NCBI RefSeq assembly: GCF_000425705.1
Contig: NZ_KE384438.1
Coordinates: forward strand, 2,978 to 66,977
Length of the DNA: 64,000 nt
Source of the DNA: Halobacillus kuroshimensis DSM 18393
GTDB lineage: Bacteria; Bacillota; Bacilli; Bacillales; Halobacillaceae
Direction: 5' to 3'
A program made the translations under genes and the position numbers. Positions 43,395-51,763 of this stretch are shown in pieces. The first letter of the stretch is position 1; each line of letters starts with the position of its first letter. The notes under the pieces were generated by a model that saw only the letters and a list, made by a program, of their open reading frames with translations, did not search any database and was not told the origin of the DNA.

Positions 43395-44213
43395 CTAGTC
43401 CTTGTATTCCACACGGCCGAGCAGCCAGGCAGCAAGCAGTCCTGCAAGGAAAGTGACGATACTGACGATGAGAAGTCCTGTCGATTCAGGAACGCCGGGA
43501 AAGATGACAAACACGGAACCAATCACAAGGCCGATAATGACAGCAAAGGTTCCAGACGTGTAATTTTCCAGGAAAAACTTCACGATTTTACTCATAGAAA
43601 CCAAACCAAGCAGAATGCCTAATCCGACCACGGCGATGATATCGATACGGAAATCCGAAATGCCTGAAGTCACGGTTGTGTACACACCGATGATCAGAAG
43701 GATGAACGATCCGCTGATGCCGGGAAGAATCATGGCACTGCTGGCAATCCATCCGGAAAAGAACAGCAGCAGGTATCCGGACAGTGTGATTTCCTCCATT
43801 GCCGTCGTTTCCGATGTCTGGAAGATGGCCATAGAAGCCACGACAGCAGCACCAATCAACAGCAGAATATAATGCTTCGCTTGAAATTTATTTTTCATGT
43901 CTGCTTTATGGGTCAAATAGGGAAGCACCCCGATAATCAATCCAAGAAAGAAAAACTGCGTCGGACCCGGGTAATGTTCAAACAGCCATTCAATGACGCT
44001 GGCCAGCAGCGCGATGGATGTGACAATCCCAAGACCGAGCGGCAGCAGAAACTTCAAATGTTTTTTCCATTCCTTACTGAAAAATCCGTTGATGGCCTCA
44101 ATCAAACGATCATAAATCCCCAGAACTACAGCAATGGTGCCTCCACTGACGCCGGGAACGACATCGCTGGCTCCCATGAGAAGACCACGGTAAATATTTC
44201 TCCATTCCCACAT
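43395..44213 (-). CDS. popT: DUF368 polytopic membrane protein (PopT-type undecaprenyl-phosphate translocase)
   Basis: 272 aa, eight or more membrane segments. The two signature loops GASDVVPGVSGGTIAVVLGIYD and GWIASSAMILPGISGSFILLIIGVY are diagnostic for DUF368. Family members were shown to recycle undecaprenyl phosphate across the membrane (PopT), with importance at alkaline pH in some species. AAGGAG precedes the ATG, and a TTGTAT-N17-TATGAT promoter lies upstream. Role assigned by family. Confidence 0.88.
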   Translation of the reverse strand: MWEWRNIYRGLLMGASDVVPGVSGGTIAVVLGIYDRLIEAINGFFSKEWKKHLKFLLPLGLGIVTSIALLASVIEWLFEHYPGPTQFFFLGLIIGVLPYLTHKADMKNKFQAKHYILLLIGAAVVASMAIFQTSETTAMEEITLSGYLLLFFSGWIASSAMILPGISGSFILLIIGVYTTVTSGISDFRIDIIAVVGLGILLGLVSMSKIVKFFLENYTSGTFAVIIGLVIGSVFVIFPGVPESTGLLIVSIVTFLAGLLAAWLLGRVEYKD

Positions 44214-44267
44214 GTTTCTTTACTCCTTTTTCACAGGCAGATATTTTTAGTCATTCTTTAAGCTTCC

Positions 44268-44296
44268 ATCATACCTTGTCTTGAAGAAAAATACAA
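44268..44296 (-). promoter_or_regulatory. Sigma-A promoter of popT
   Basis: Reverse strand TTGTAT (44291-44296), 17-bp spacer, TATGAT (44268-44273), about 55 bp before the start. Confidence 0.65.
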
Positions 44297-44301
44297 AAAG
44301 C

Positions 44302-44329
44302 AAAAGGCCCGGTTTCCCGGACCTTTTTT
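44302..44329. terminator. Terminator after first BCCT gene
   Basis: Arms AAAAGG.CCGG / CCGG.CCTTTT with Ts both ways. It overlaps the region just upstream of the popT promoter. Confidence 0.8.
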
Positions 44330-44335
44330 CATGCA

Positions 44336-45853
44336 TCAGGCAGATGTTTTTTCCTTTTCCTCCTTCCCTTTTTCAAGAGCGGCCTTATCAGCGCGCAGCG
44401 CCTTGTAAAGGGAGACAACCATGAGAATCATGATGAAGGAAAACGGGAATGCGGCAGAAATCAGAGCATTTTGGAGCGCCTGCAGTCCTCCGGAATACAA
44501 CAACACAGCCGCCATGGAAGACTGCACGATCCCCCATGCGAACTTGACCATCGTCGGCGGGGTGAGCGACCCGTTCGTCGTCTGCATGCCCAAGACGAAG
44601 GTTGCAGAGTCTGCAGATGTAATAAAGAACGTTCCAATCAGAGTCATAGCAATAATCGAAAGAATCAAACCTAATGGATAGTTATCAAACATTCCAAACA
44701 TCGCCTGTTCTGTAGCCAGTCCGGCCAAGTCGGCATCGCCGGACTGCTGCACTTTAATCGCCGAGGAACCGAAGGTGGAGAACCAAAGGAATCCGACAAC
44801 AGACGGAACCAGAAGGACACCGGACAAGAATTCCCGGATGGTACGCCCTTTGGAAACACGGGCAATAAAGATTCCGACAAACGGAGACCAGGCAATCCAC
44901 CAGGCCCAGTAGAAGACAGTCCAGTCGTTGATCCATGCACGGTTTTCCTCATTATTCGGAGCCAGACGGAAACTCATCGTCGGCAGATTCTGCAAGTACG
45001 CCCCAATCGTATCCGTAAACATGTTCATTATGAAGAGCGTCGGCCCGACAATCAGCATAATAACAAGAAGAGCCAGCGCAAGGAACATGTTCGTATTACT
45101 TAAGTATTTAATGCCTTTGCTCAATCCTGTATAGGCTGACATCATGAACAGAACGGTAACAATCCCGATAATGATCAGCTGCACTCCAAAGGAATCCTCA
45201 ATAGAAGTCAGGTAGGTCAGACCCCCATTAATCTGTGCGGCACCGAAACCAAGTGTTGTCGCTACACCCACAATCGTGGCGAAAACGGCAATGATGTCGA
45301 CCAGCTTGCCGAGCGGTCCATTCATTTTATCTCCGAATATCGGCTCGAGTGTGGAGCTGATCAAAGCGGGAGCTCCGCGTCTGAATTTAAAATACGCAAG
45401 GACGAGGGCAACGATCGCGTAAATGCCCCACGCATGCACGCCCCAGTGGAAATAGACAAAGCGCATGGATTCATTCAACGCCGCTGCTGTACCGGTCTCC
45501 GCTGTGGGCGCATTATTTGCGTAGAAAAAAATCGGTTCCGCAGCCCCCCAGAAAACAAGACCGATCCCCATGCCTGCACTGAAAAGCATGGCAAACCAAG
45601 TGGCATAATTATAATCCGGGGTATCGCTTTCCTTCCCGAGCTTCATTTTACCGTACGGGCTGAATATCATATAAAGACAAAAAACGACGAAGCCTGTAAC
45701 GATTAATAAATAATACCACCCAAAGTGAACAGAGATGTAAGACTGGATTTTACCTGTAATGGACTCCAGACTTCCCGGGGCCCATGCCCCCCAGATGACG
45801 GAAAATAATGCGATAGCCAGTGTAACCCAGAATACCGAGGTAACTTTTTGCAT
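44336..45853 (-). CDS. BCCT family osmolyte transporter (OpuD-like) 1
   Basis: 505 aa, twelve membrane segments. The BCCT signature tryptophan segment WTVFYWAWWIAWSPFVG is present, as is the glycine-rich FSAGMGIGLVFWGAAEP. Members import glycine betaine, choline or carnitine with Na+; OpuD of B. subtilis is the closest characterised relative. The C-terminal tail (ALEKGKEEKEKTSA) is charged, as in osmosensing BCCT carriers. A sigma-B-type promoter is 80-105 bp upstream. Confidence 0.92.
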   Translation of the reverse strand: MQKVTSVFWVTLAIALFSVIWGAWAPGSLESITGKIQSYISVHFGWYYLLIVTGFVVFCLYMIFSPYGKMKLGKESDTPDYNYATWFAMLFSAGMGIGLVFWGAAEPIFFYANNAPTAETGTAAALNESMRFVYFHWGVHAWGIYAIVALVLAYFKFRRGAPALISSTLEPIFGDKMNGPLGKLVDIIAVFATIVGVATTLGFGAAQINGGLTYLTSIEDSFGVQLIIIGIVTVLFMMSAYTGLSKGIKYLSNTNMFLALALLVIMLIVGPTLFIMNMFTDTIGAYLQNLPTMSFRLAPNNEENRAWINDWTVFYWAWWIAWSPFVGIFIARVSKGRTIREFLSGVLLVPSVVGFLWFSTFGSSAIKVQQSGDADLAGLATEQAMFGMFDNYPLGLILSIIAMTLIGTFFITSADSATFVLGMQTTNGSLTPPTMVKFAWGIVQSSMAAVLLYSGGLQALQNALISAAFPFSFIMILMVVSLYKALRADKAALEKGKEEKEKTSA

Positions 45854-46197
45854 GATTTGCTCCTTTCTTCCTAAATAATGGTCATAGAGGATATGAAATG
45901 CGGGGAAAAAGTTGGGTCCTGCATAATTATCGAATACCCAAACCTAGAAAAATTAAACAATTGTCGTCATTTCCTGCATAAAAAAACAGCCCTTATGATG
46001 GATAAGGACTCCTCGGATCAAAGTGTACCAAATTTTCCCGCAAACTCAAAAAAACGTCAAAAGCCGACAGATCCATACTGTCCAGGTCATCCTTCAAAGT
46101 TGGATTATTGAAGAACTATGCACATGTGAGCCCTTATGACTACCCTTATTTTTCCATAAATCATCTGCTACAATGAACAAAAATAAGGAGGTGGATG
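45854..46197. other. 344-bp divergent intergenic region with sigma-B promoter
   Basis: It separates BCCT gene 1 (minus) and the GNAT gene (plus). It contains the sigma-B-type promoter at 45934-45958 and a plausible GNAT promoter (TTATTT-N17-TACAAT near 46150-46176). Nothing else was recognised. Confidence 0.6.
45934..45958 (-). promoter_or_regulatory. Sigma-B-type promoter of BCCT gene 1
   Basis: Reverse strand GTTTAA (45953-45958), 13-bp spacer, GGGTAT (45934-45939): an exact match to the sigma-B consensus. B. subtilis osmolyte transporter genes are partly sigma-B dependent. Confidence 0.8.
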
Positions 46198-46749
46198 ATG
46201 TTAAAAGGACAGTTAGTCGAACTGCGTCCAGTCGGAAGACATGACTTGGACCATTTATACAGATGGGCGAACGACGAACAGCTGGCCGATCTGGGTCACG
46301 GCAGCTCTTCCGCCTATCAAAACAACAACCCGAAGGAAGATATCGAAGCGTTTTACGAAAAAAACCTGACCCATCAGGCGTTATGGGAAAAAGGCCGTGT
46401 CTTTATTGTGTACACCATCGGCACAAACGTTCCGATTGGAAAATGCGATTACAGAGCACTAAACCCTGTCACGCGTGCAGCGGAAGTCGGTATCAGCATC
46501 GGAGAACGTGCCTACTGGGGGCAGGGCTATGGACAGGATGTCTTATCCACCCTTTTAAAACACCTGTTCTATACGTTGAACCTTGAGCGTGTGCAGATGG
46601 ATACGTGGAGCGGCAACACCCAGGCCCTGCGTCTTTATGAAAAAGCAGGCTTTGTCGAAGAAGGACGTTTGAGGAAGAATGAGTTCGTCCAGGGCTCTTA
46701 TTATGATACGGTCCTTCTCGGTATGCTTAGAAATGAATTTGAAGCATAA
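46198..46749 (+). CDS. GNAT family N-acetyltransferase (RimJ/RimL-like)
   Basis: 183 aa. The acetyl-CoA loop is seen in GERAYWGQGYGQDVLSTLLKHLF; LNLERVQMDTWSGNTQALRLYEKAGF is the common RimJ/L-type second half. Acts on an unknown amine or protein N-terminus. Two ATGs lie in tandem; the second has better spacing from AAGGAGG. Confidence 0.87.
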   Translation: MLKGQLVELRPVGRHDLDHLYRWANDEQLADLGHGSSSAYQNNNPKEDIEAFYEKNLTHQALWEKGRVFIVYTIGTNVPIGKCDYRALNPVTRAAEVGISIGERAYWGQGYGQDVLSTLLKHLFYTLNLERVQMDTWSGNTQALRLYEKAGFVEEGRLRKNEFVQGSYYDTVLLGMLRNEFEA

Positions 46750-46761
46750 AGAGAGACAAAG

Positions 46762-46786
46762 GTTTCTCAAGGAAAATGTAGGGAAT
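46762..46786 (+). promoter_or_regulatory. Sigma-B-like promoter of BCCT gene 2
   Basis: GTTTCT (46762-46767), 13-bp spacer, GGGAAT (46781-46786), 67 bp before the start. The -10 fits GGGWAW; the -35 has two mismatches at its less conserved end. Confidence 0.5.
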
Positions 46787-46852
46787 TATATACACAACAC
46801 TCCAGAACCCACCCCTTTTTTTCTCACGTCATTCTTATGAAAGGAGACGACG

Positions 46853-48385
46853 ATGAAAGATCACCTGAAAAACCCTGTATTCCTCATTTCCGCTTCTGTG
46901 ATTCTCGTACTTGTCGTAATTGGAGCGGTCAACCCGGAAGGTTTTGGTGCTGTAGCCGGAACCTTATTCGAATTCACCACCATCAATTTCGGCTGGTTTT
47001 ACTTAATTTCTGTGTTCGGCTTCGTCATTTTCCTTGTTGGACTTGGCTTAAGCAAATACGGAAAAATTAAAATCGGCCCGCCGGATTCCAAGCCAGAATT
47101 CCCGTTCTTCACTTGGATCGGCATGCTTTTTTCCGCCGGTTTCGGTGTGGGCCTCGTTTTCTGGGGCGTTGCTGAACCGATGAGCCATTTCTTTGAAACA
47201 CCGTTTTCTGAAATGGAAGCTCAGACAGAGGAAGCGGCGCGTGTCGCAATGGGCTACTCCTTCTTTCACTGGGGGGTTAACCAATGGTCCGTATTTACTA
47301 TCGTCGGCCTGCTGATTGCTTTCCTGCAGTTCCGTAAAGAAAAAGACGGTTTGGTATCTACAGCCCTTGAACCAGTTCTCGGGAAGTCAAAGCCTGTCAA
47401 ATACACCATCGACTCCCTTGCCGTGATTGCTACAGTCATGGGCATCGCCACTTCCCTCGGACTCGGCATCCTGCAGATGAATGGAGGATTGAATGCCGTC
47501 TTCGGTGTACCTAATAACACCACGATACAGCTTGTCATCACAGGCGTGCTTTTAATTTTATACTTAACTTCCTCCAGTACAGGGCTTGATAAAGGAATCA
47601 AGTGGCTCAGTAATTTGAATCTCGGCCTCTGTCTACTGCTGCTTTTGTTCGTTTTCATTGCCGGTCCTACAGTTTTCATCTTAAACAGCTTCACCCTTGG
47701 ACTGGGAGATTATATTACGAACTTTGTGACCTACAGCCTTCGTCTCACCCCTTATGAGGGAGGAACATGGCTGAGAGAGTGGACGATCTTCTACTGGGCT
47801 TGGGTCATTGCCTGGTCCCCCTTCGTAGGTGCCTTTGTGGCCCGTGTTTCGCGGGGGAGAACGATCCGCGAATTCATTTTCGGTGTTCTCGTTGTCCCTC
47901 CACTTATTGCCTGCTTATGGATTGCAACATTCGGAGGAACAGCTTTGAACAGCGATCTGAATAATGGAACACAAATTGCGCAGGCCGTCAGCAATGACGT
48001 CACCGTAGCTCTTTTTGAAACCTATGAGTTTCTTCCGCTGACCGGAATCCTGTCGCTGCTGTCCATTTTCCTGATTGCTACGTTTCTAATAACATCTGCA
48101 GACTCAGCAACCTACATCCTTGCCAGTATGACGACGAACGGCAGTCTCACTCCTGCCCTTTTCATTAAGATTGTCTGGGGAGTACTGATGGCGGCCATCG
48201 CCGGTGTTCTATTGGTAGCTGGAGGTCTCGATGCGCTGCAGACAGCCTCTCTCGTATCGGCCCTGCCGTTCACGGTGATTATTATTCTCTTTATCTACGC
48301 CTTCCTGAAGATCATACGAAAGGAACCGCTCCCGCAGCGGAAGTATGATTCCAGCGAAGACAACAGTCATAAAAAGAATGCATAG
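46853..48385 (+). CDS. BCCT family osmolyte transporter (OpuD-like) 2
   Basis: 510 aa, twelve membrane segments with WTIFYWAWVIAWSPFVG and FSAGFGVGLVFWGVAEP. It is a diverged paralogue of the carrier at 44336-45853. The last residues are charged (SSEDNSHKKNA). AAAGGAG precedes the ATG. The gene ends at a bidirectional terminator shared with the peptide/receptor pair on the other strand. Confidence 0.92.
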   Translation: MKDHLKNPVFLISASVILVLVVIGAVNPEGFGAVAGTLFEFTTINFGWFYLISVFGFVIFLVGLGLSKYGKIKIGPPDSKPEFPFFTWIGMLFSAGFGVGLVFWGVAEPMSHFFETPFSEMEAQTEEAARVAMGYSFFHWGVNQWSVFTIVGLLIAFLQFRKEKDGLVSTALEPVLGKSKPVKYTIDSLAVIATVMGIATSLGLGILQMNGGLNAVFGVPNNTTIQLVITGVLLILYLTSSSTGLDKGIKWLSNLNLGLCLLLLLFVFIAGPTVFILNSFTLGLGDYITNFVTYSLRLTPYEGGTWLREWTIFYWAWVIAWSPFVGAFVARVSRGRTIREFIFGVLVVPPLIACLWIATFGGTALNSDLNNGTQIAQAVSNDVTVALFETYEFLPLTGILSLLSIFLIATFLITSADSATYILASMTTNGSLTPALFIKIVWGVLMAAIAGVLLVAGGLDALQTASLVSALPFTVIIILFIYAFLKIIRKEPLPQRKYDSSEDNSHKKNA

Positions 48386-48390
48386 ATCAA

Positions 48391-48424
48391 AAAAACAGCT
48401 GTCCTGCAAAGGACAGCTGTTTTT
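48391..48424. terminator. Bidirectional terminator between BCCT 2 and peptide gene
   Basis: Perfect 14-bp arms AAAAACAGCTGTCC / GGACAGCTGTTTTT with a six-base loop and Ts in both directions. Confidence 0.93.
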
Positions 48425-48429
48425 CTTAT

Positions 48430-48579
48430 TCAACCGATTCCTGGATCACCGGGATCATACATCACTTCTGCGTTTCCAGCTCTGCTGTCCTGAATTTCAC
48501 TCATAAAGGCGGACGATGATAAAAAAAGAGAAAACATGAGAACGAAACCAACCACTGACGTTTGAAATGCTTTTTTCAT
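48430..48579 (-). CDS. Secreted signal-peptide precursor (AimP/Phr-like)
   Basis: 49 aa, not previously obvious because of its size. AGGAGG lies 8 bp before the ATG, and this site overlaps the stop codon of the receptor gene. The N-terminus is an ideal signal peptide: MKK, a hydrophobic core, then SSSA. The remainder is short and polar and ends AEVMYDPGDPGIG. Phr and AimP precursors have exactly this plan, with the mature oligopeptide at the extreme C-terminus, so GDPGIG or a slightly longer peptide is a candidate signal. It is followed by a terminator. Function inferred. Confidence 0.72.
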   Translation of the reverse strand: MKKAFQTSVVGFVLMFSLFLSSSAFMSEIQDSRAGNAEVMYDPGDPGIG

Positions 48580-48591
48580 TTTCACAGCCTC

Positions 48592-49617
48592 CTAACAGGT
48601 TTTTAAACGTTTCATATATTCCAACGGAACACGGGCGAAAAAGTGATCGCCCCTTTCTTTAATAAAGCGCGTATAGGAACGGTAAAGCATGTCCATATCC
48701 TGGTTGACGTAACCGAGGTAGCTTTCCTGAAAAGGTGTAGGGGTTGGAAGGGATTCCAATGCCTGACGCGCTTTTTCAAAGCGGCCGTCCGCCAGATCCA
48801 GATGAGCCTGTTCCACGACATCCGTCGTAGATACGCCGGCTGTACGGTGATGAAAGGCGGAAATGAACGGGATGGTATGAACACGGATCATATCCGCAAA
48901 AGAAGATAATTCGTACTGATCAGCAATCGCCAGCGCTTTCGTCAGCGGATCCATAGCTGAATCATAGCCGTTGAACAGCTGACAAAGGGCAAGAATGAAA
49001 TACATACGGCTTTTCCGACGCGGCGAAAGCTCCGTATTGATCATTTTGTAGGCGTGCCGGCTGGCTAGAATTGGGTTGTCTGTTTTCCAATAATGATGAA
49101 ATAAAAGCTCCTGGTACCGCTGATTGAGATAGTAGTACATCAATGGCTCATCCACGTTGGCCAACGCACGGTCACAATCGTCAATGTATTTGTCCAGGGC
49201 TGTAAAAACTTTCAGGTCATAATAAGCATAAATCATGAGAAAGAGATGAAGGCAGTGCAGGGAAGGATGACTGCATTGATACTGCTGCAGCAGGGTCAAC
49301 TGCTCCTTTGACACGGGGGTTCTCACGCGTTGGAGCAGAAGGTTGTAAAGCGGAAGGACTTCCTGGTGTATGTAAGGAGAATGGAGCACGACAGCTAAGT
49401 CCTCGAAGAAATCATTCATATAAAAGAATTCAAGGCAGGCCAGCTGATCATCGATGTGAGTCGGAAAATCCCCAAGAATAACATCCCTTGTACGAAGCAG
49501 CGCTTCTTTTTGAGAGTGGATTTTAAGATTTTCCAGGTAAGTCATGTACAACGAGGATGTATGCCGCATATGCAGGCTGGCCAACGGTCTCGGCTCTATT
49601 AATTGGTGATCCTTCAT
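48592..49617 (-). CDS. AimR-like TPR peptide receptor (RRNPP superfamily)
   Basis: 341 aa, all alpha-helical TPR-like. The C-terminal part (VEQAHLDLADGRFEKARQAL ... DHFFARVPLEYMKRL) and the segment CLEFFYMNDFFED align by eye with AimR, the arbitrium receptor of SPbeta phages. The protein is about 45 residues shorter than SPbeta AimR at the N-terminus, where AimR has a helix-turn-helix, so DNA binding is uncertain. An in-frame stop 39 bp upstream rules out a longer N-terminus unless there is a frameshift. The peptide gene follows after 12 bp. No prophage genes are near. Confidence 0.65.
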   Translation of the reverse strand: MKDHQLIEPRPLASLHMRHTSSLYMTYLENLKIHSQKEALLRTRDVILGDFPTHIDDQLACLEFFYMNDFFEDLAVVLHSPYIHQEVLPLYNLLLQRVRTPVSKEQLTLLQQYQCSHPSLHCLHLFLMIYAYYDLKVFTALDKYIDDCDRALANVDEPLMYYYLNQRYQELLFHHYWKTDNPILASRHAYKMINTELSPRRKSRMYFILALCQLFNGYDSAMDPLTKALAIADQYELSSFADMIRVHTIPFISAFHHRTAGVSTTDVVEQAHLDLADGRFEKARQALESLPTPTPFQESYLGYVNQDMDMLYRSYTRFIKERGDHFFARVPLEYMKRLKTC

Positions 49618-49725
49618 CAGTCCAAGGACTCCTCTCCTATATCTATTACCATTTTATTGAAAATTCTACCATTTGTCTATATAAAGTTGAAGCACTGTTC
49701 AATCTTTAATCACCGATGAGGCAGA

Positions 49726-50337
49726 TTAAAAGATGGTTGAGGTAAGGAACCAGACGTTCCATAGAACAAGACTGTAGACAATCATTTTCTCACTGGGCGA
49801 TCCAGTACGGAATGTAATGAGGAACTGCTGGTGCTTTTTCGAGAACGGATAAAAAAGCGGGATGCCTTTTTTCGTCAAGTAATCACCGAACAAATGAGAA
49901 ATGACTCCGACCACCAGCCCGGCAGCAAGAACACGTGGAACTTGGAAAGCTTGTTCAAGAATCGCACTGTAAACAATCAACAGGCCTACAAACAACAAGG
50001 AGTGAGTCATTTTTCTGTGCCCCCGGATCATAATAAGAACCGGAAGCAGCATCATAACAAATATCTTCAGTTCATCCCGGTATGTATTCAAATAAGATGG
50101 GAAAAACAAATAACACAAAAATGCGAGCGTAAAGATGGTTAGTAAGCCGCGCCAGAATTTCTGTCCGAATGTAGAGGTCGGTGTATCAATATCCGGCAGC
50201 AGCGAACCGATTAAAACAAACACTAAAAATAAGACCATTTGAAACGGCCGCTCGGAAACAACTTCAAAAGCAGGAATCAACGTCAGCGCGCCTACCCCGA
50301 AGGTGAAGCCGACAACCTGGTGTCCTGGTGCCATCAT
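49726..50337 (-). CDS. YdjM family metal-dependent hydrolase (DUF457 membrane protein)
   Basis: 203-aa membrane protein with about five hydrophobic segments. Conserved motifs MAPGHQVVGF, GSLLPDIDTP, HRKMTHSLLF and ISHLFGDYLT contain the His/Asp residues of the YdjM family, thought to bind metal. Two tandem ATGs are possible starts; GGGGAG lies 11 bp upstream. Function in Gram-positive bacteria is unknown. Confidence 0.88.
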   Translation of the reverse strand: MMAPGHQVVGFTFGVGALTLIPAFEVVSERPFQMVLFLVFVLIGSLLPDIDTPTSTFGQKFWRGLLTIFTLAFLCYLFFPSYLNTYRDELKIFVMMLLPVLIMIRGHRKMTHSLLFVGLLIVYSAILEQAFQVPRVLAAGLVVGVISHLFGDYLTKKGIPLFYPFSKKHQQFLITFRTGSPSEKMIVYSLVLWNVWFLTSTIF

Positions 50338-50372
50338 GGAGTATGCCGCTCCCCTTTCTTCTTTTTCAAGCT

Positions 50373-50400
50373 AAAAAAATAAACCCACACTAAAGTGGGC
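50373..50400 (-). terminator. Terminator of HesB-like gene
   Basis: Stem CCCAC / GTGGG followed on the reverse strand by TTTATTTTTTTT. Confidence 0.7.
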
Positions 50401-50406
50401 TTTCGG

Positions 50407-50691
50407 TTAACAGTCTTTCTCAGGAAGACCGGTCATTTGAAACTTCGGCCCTTCCATCGTCTGTTTTCCTTCTATAGTCAACGGTTCAATTAAATGAGCA
50501 ATTCTCTGGTCAACAGCGACAGGAATCGAATTGATATAATGCAGTTCGTCATCGGCTTCAGGTTCGCCGAGTGTCATACCGATATCAGGCTCTCCGCATC
50601 CATATCCGGCAAAAAACAGCCGGAGGCCCGGTGCCTCTTCCTCTTCTAATATCTGCTGCAGTAAGTCACGCGCTTCATCGGTGATTTGCAC
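50407..50691 (-). CDS. HesB/IscA-like iron-sulfur biogenesis family protein
   Basis: 94 aa. HesB-fold features include the N-terminal ITDEARDLLQQIL, RLFFAGYGCGEPDIGMTL and a C-terminal Cys. Only two of the three A-type carrier cysteines are seen (Cys in GYGCG and the last residue), as in the YneR/YqkB branch, so cluster carrier function is uncertain. The GTG start follows AAGGGGTG. Confidence 0.82.
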   Translation of the reverse strand: MQITDEARDLLQQILEEEEAPGLRLFFAGYGCGEPDIGMTLGEPEADDELHYINSIPVAVDQRIAHLIEPLTIEGKQTMEGPKFQMTGLPEKDC

Positions 50692-50763
50692 AGCTCTTCA
50701 CCCCTTCCATTATAAAATACCACACGCCTGATGGAAATAGAAATCATCCGCCTAAACACCCAT

Positions 50764-50795
50764 AAAAAAATCCCGGGGAAAGTCCCGGGATTTTT
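50764..50795. terminator. Terminator of ohr
   Basis: Arms AAATCCCGGG / CCCGGGATTT with a T-run in both directions. Confidence 0.9.
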
Positions 50796-50807
50796 CCTTC
50801 TTATCAA

Positions 50808-51224
50808 TTATACCGCCTGAGCATTGATCTCTACATCAATGTTGCCGCGTGTAGCTTTGGAATAAGGGCATACTTTATGAGCTTCTTCTGCAAGCTCTTC
50901 TGCTTCTTCCTGGGATACACCTTTAATTTTCACATTAAGGACAACACCGACTTTAAAGCCATTGTCTGCTTCATCTTTCATGAGGCTTACATCAGCAGTG
51001 ATTTCAGAATCGATATCCTTTTTCTGATTGCTTGCCACAAGGTTCAGAGCACCATCATAGCAGGCAGAATATCCTGCAGCAAACAGCTGTTCAGGGTTTG
51101 AACCTTTTTCTGAACCTTCACCCGGCATAGTCAGGTTCAGATCAATAAGACCGTCATCAGATTTTACGTGTCCATTACGTCCACCTTGGGCTGTTGCGTG
51201 CGCTGTAAACATAACTTTACTCAT
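50808..51224 (-). CDS. ohr: Organic hydroperoxide resistance protein (Ohr)
   Basis: 138-aa OsmC/Ohr-family peroxidase. The two catalytic cysteines are in AAGYSACYDGALN and HKVCPYSKATRGN, and ATAQGGRNGHV is typical for Ohr. It reduces organic hydroperoxides using lipoyl thiols. The chosen ATG is 8 bp past AAGGAG. No ohrR gene is adjacent; a sigma-B-like promoter precedes it, similar to OhrB of B. subtilis, a general stress protein. Confidence 0.93.
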   Translation of the reverse strand: MSKVMFTAHATAQGGRNGHVKSDDGLIDLNLTMPGEGSEKGSNPEQLFAAGYSACYDGALNLVASNQKKDIDSEITADVSLMKDEADNGFKVGVVLNVKIKGVSQEEAEELAEEAHKVCPYSKATRGNIDVEINAQAV

Positions 51225-51265
51225 CATTATCACTCCTTGGCTAGTATAGAGACTCCATCCATTAC

Positions 51266-51291
51266 ATACCTCATCTTCCCTAATGGTAAAC
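51266..51291 (-). promoter_or_regulatory. Weak sigma-B-like promoter of ohr
   Basis: Reverse strand GTTTAC (51286-51291), 14-bp spacer, AGGTAT (51266-51271). One mismatch in each element against the consensus. Confidence 0.4.
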
Positions 51292-51295
51292 CTTT

Positions 51296-51577
51296 CTATT
51301 CCTTGTACACCCGAAATTCCTCCTGCAGCGATTCCGGTGCCATTTTCACCATCCACTGAAGAATGTACGTGAACACAGCCAGATCATCGACAATCCCAAA
51401 GAAGATGAGCACATCCGGAATCAAGTCCCACGGAAATGCAAGGTAGGCTGTAAGAAGAAGAACGGACAACCATTTCTTTTTCATACTTACCTGCCTGGAC
51501 TGAAAAAAGCGTACGATAAACGGCACAGACTTCCGCACATTAAAAAGAAACTTGATTCTTCTCCAGAAACGTATCAT
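51296..51577 (-). CDS. YkvA family protein (DUF1232)
   Basis: 93 aa with a hydrophobic central region. The DUF1232 signature YLAFPWDLIPDVLIFFGIVDD is clear. The N-terminus is basic. GGGAGGG precedes the ATG. Function unknown. The gene is 71 bp upstream of ohr and may be read through into it. Confidence 0.87.
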   Translation of the reverse strand: MIRFWRRIKFLFNVRKSVPFIVRFFQSRQVSMKKKWLSVLLLTAYLAFPWDLIPDVLIFFGIVDDLAVFTYILQWMVKMAPESLQEEFRVYKE

Positions 51578-51763
51578 TCCTCATCCCTCCCCTTCTATTC
51601 ATTCCCTGTTTGAGCGCTTTTACAGCCACTGCTTTCCATTGCTTTCACTGTGCGTATACTTTACCATAAAAAGGAGAACAACCCGGGATCACAGAGAGAG
51701 AATAGCCCAGACAACATCATTGGCATATACTATAAACAAAGACCAAAAGGGGAGAAGGATGTC

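Noticed and set aside
51578-51640. Possible cre site upstream of ykvA (TGTAAAAGCGCTCAAACA)
   Set aside because: An extra base in the left half breaks the consensus spacing.
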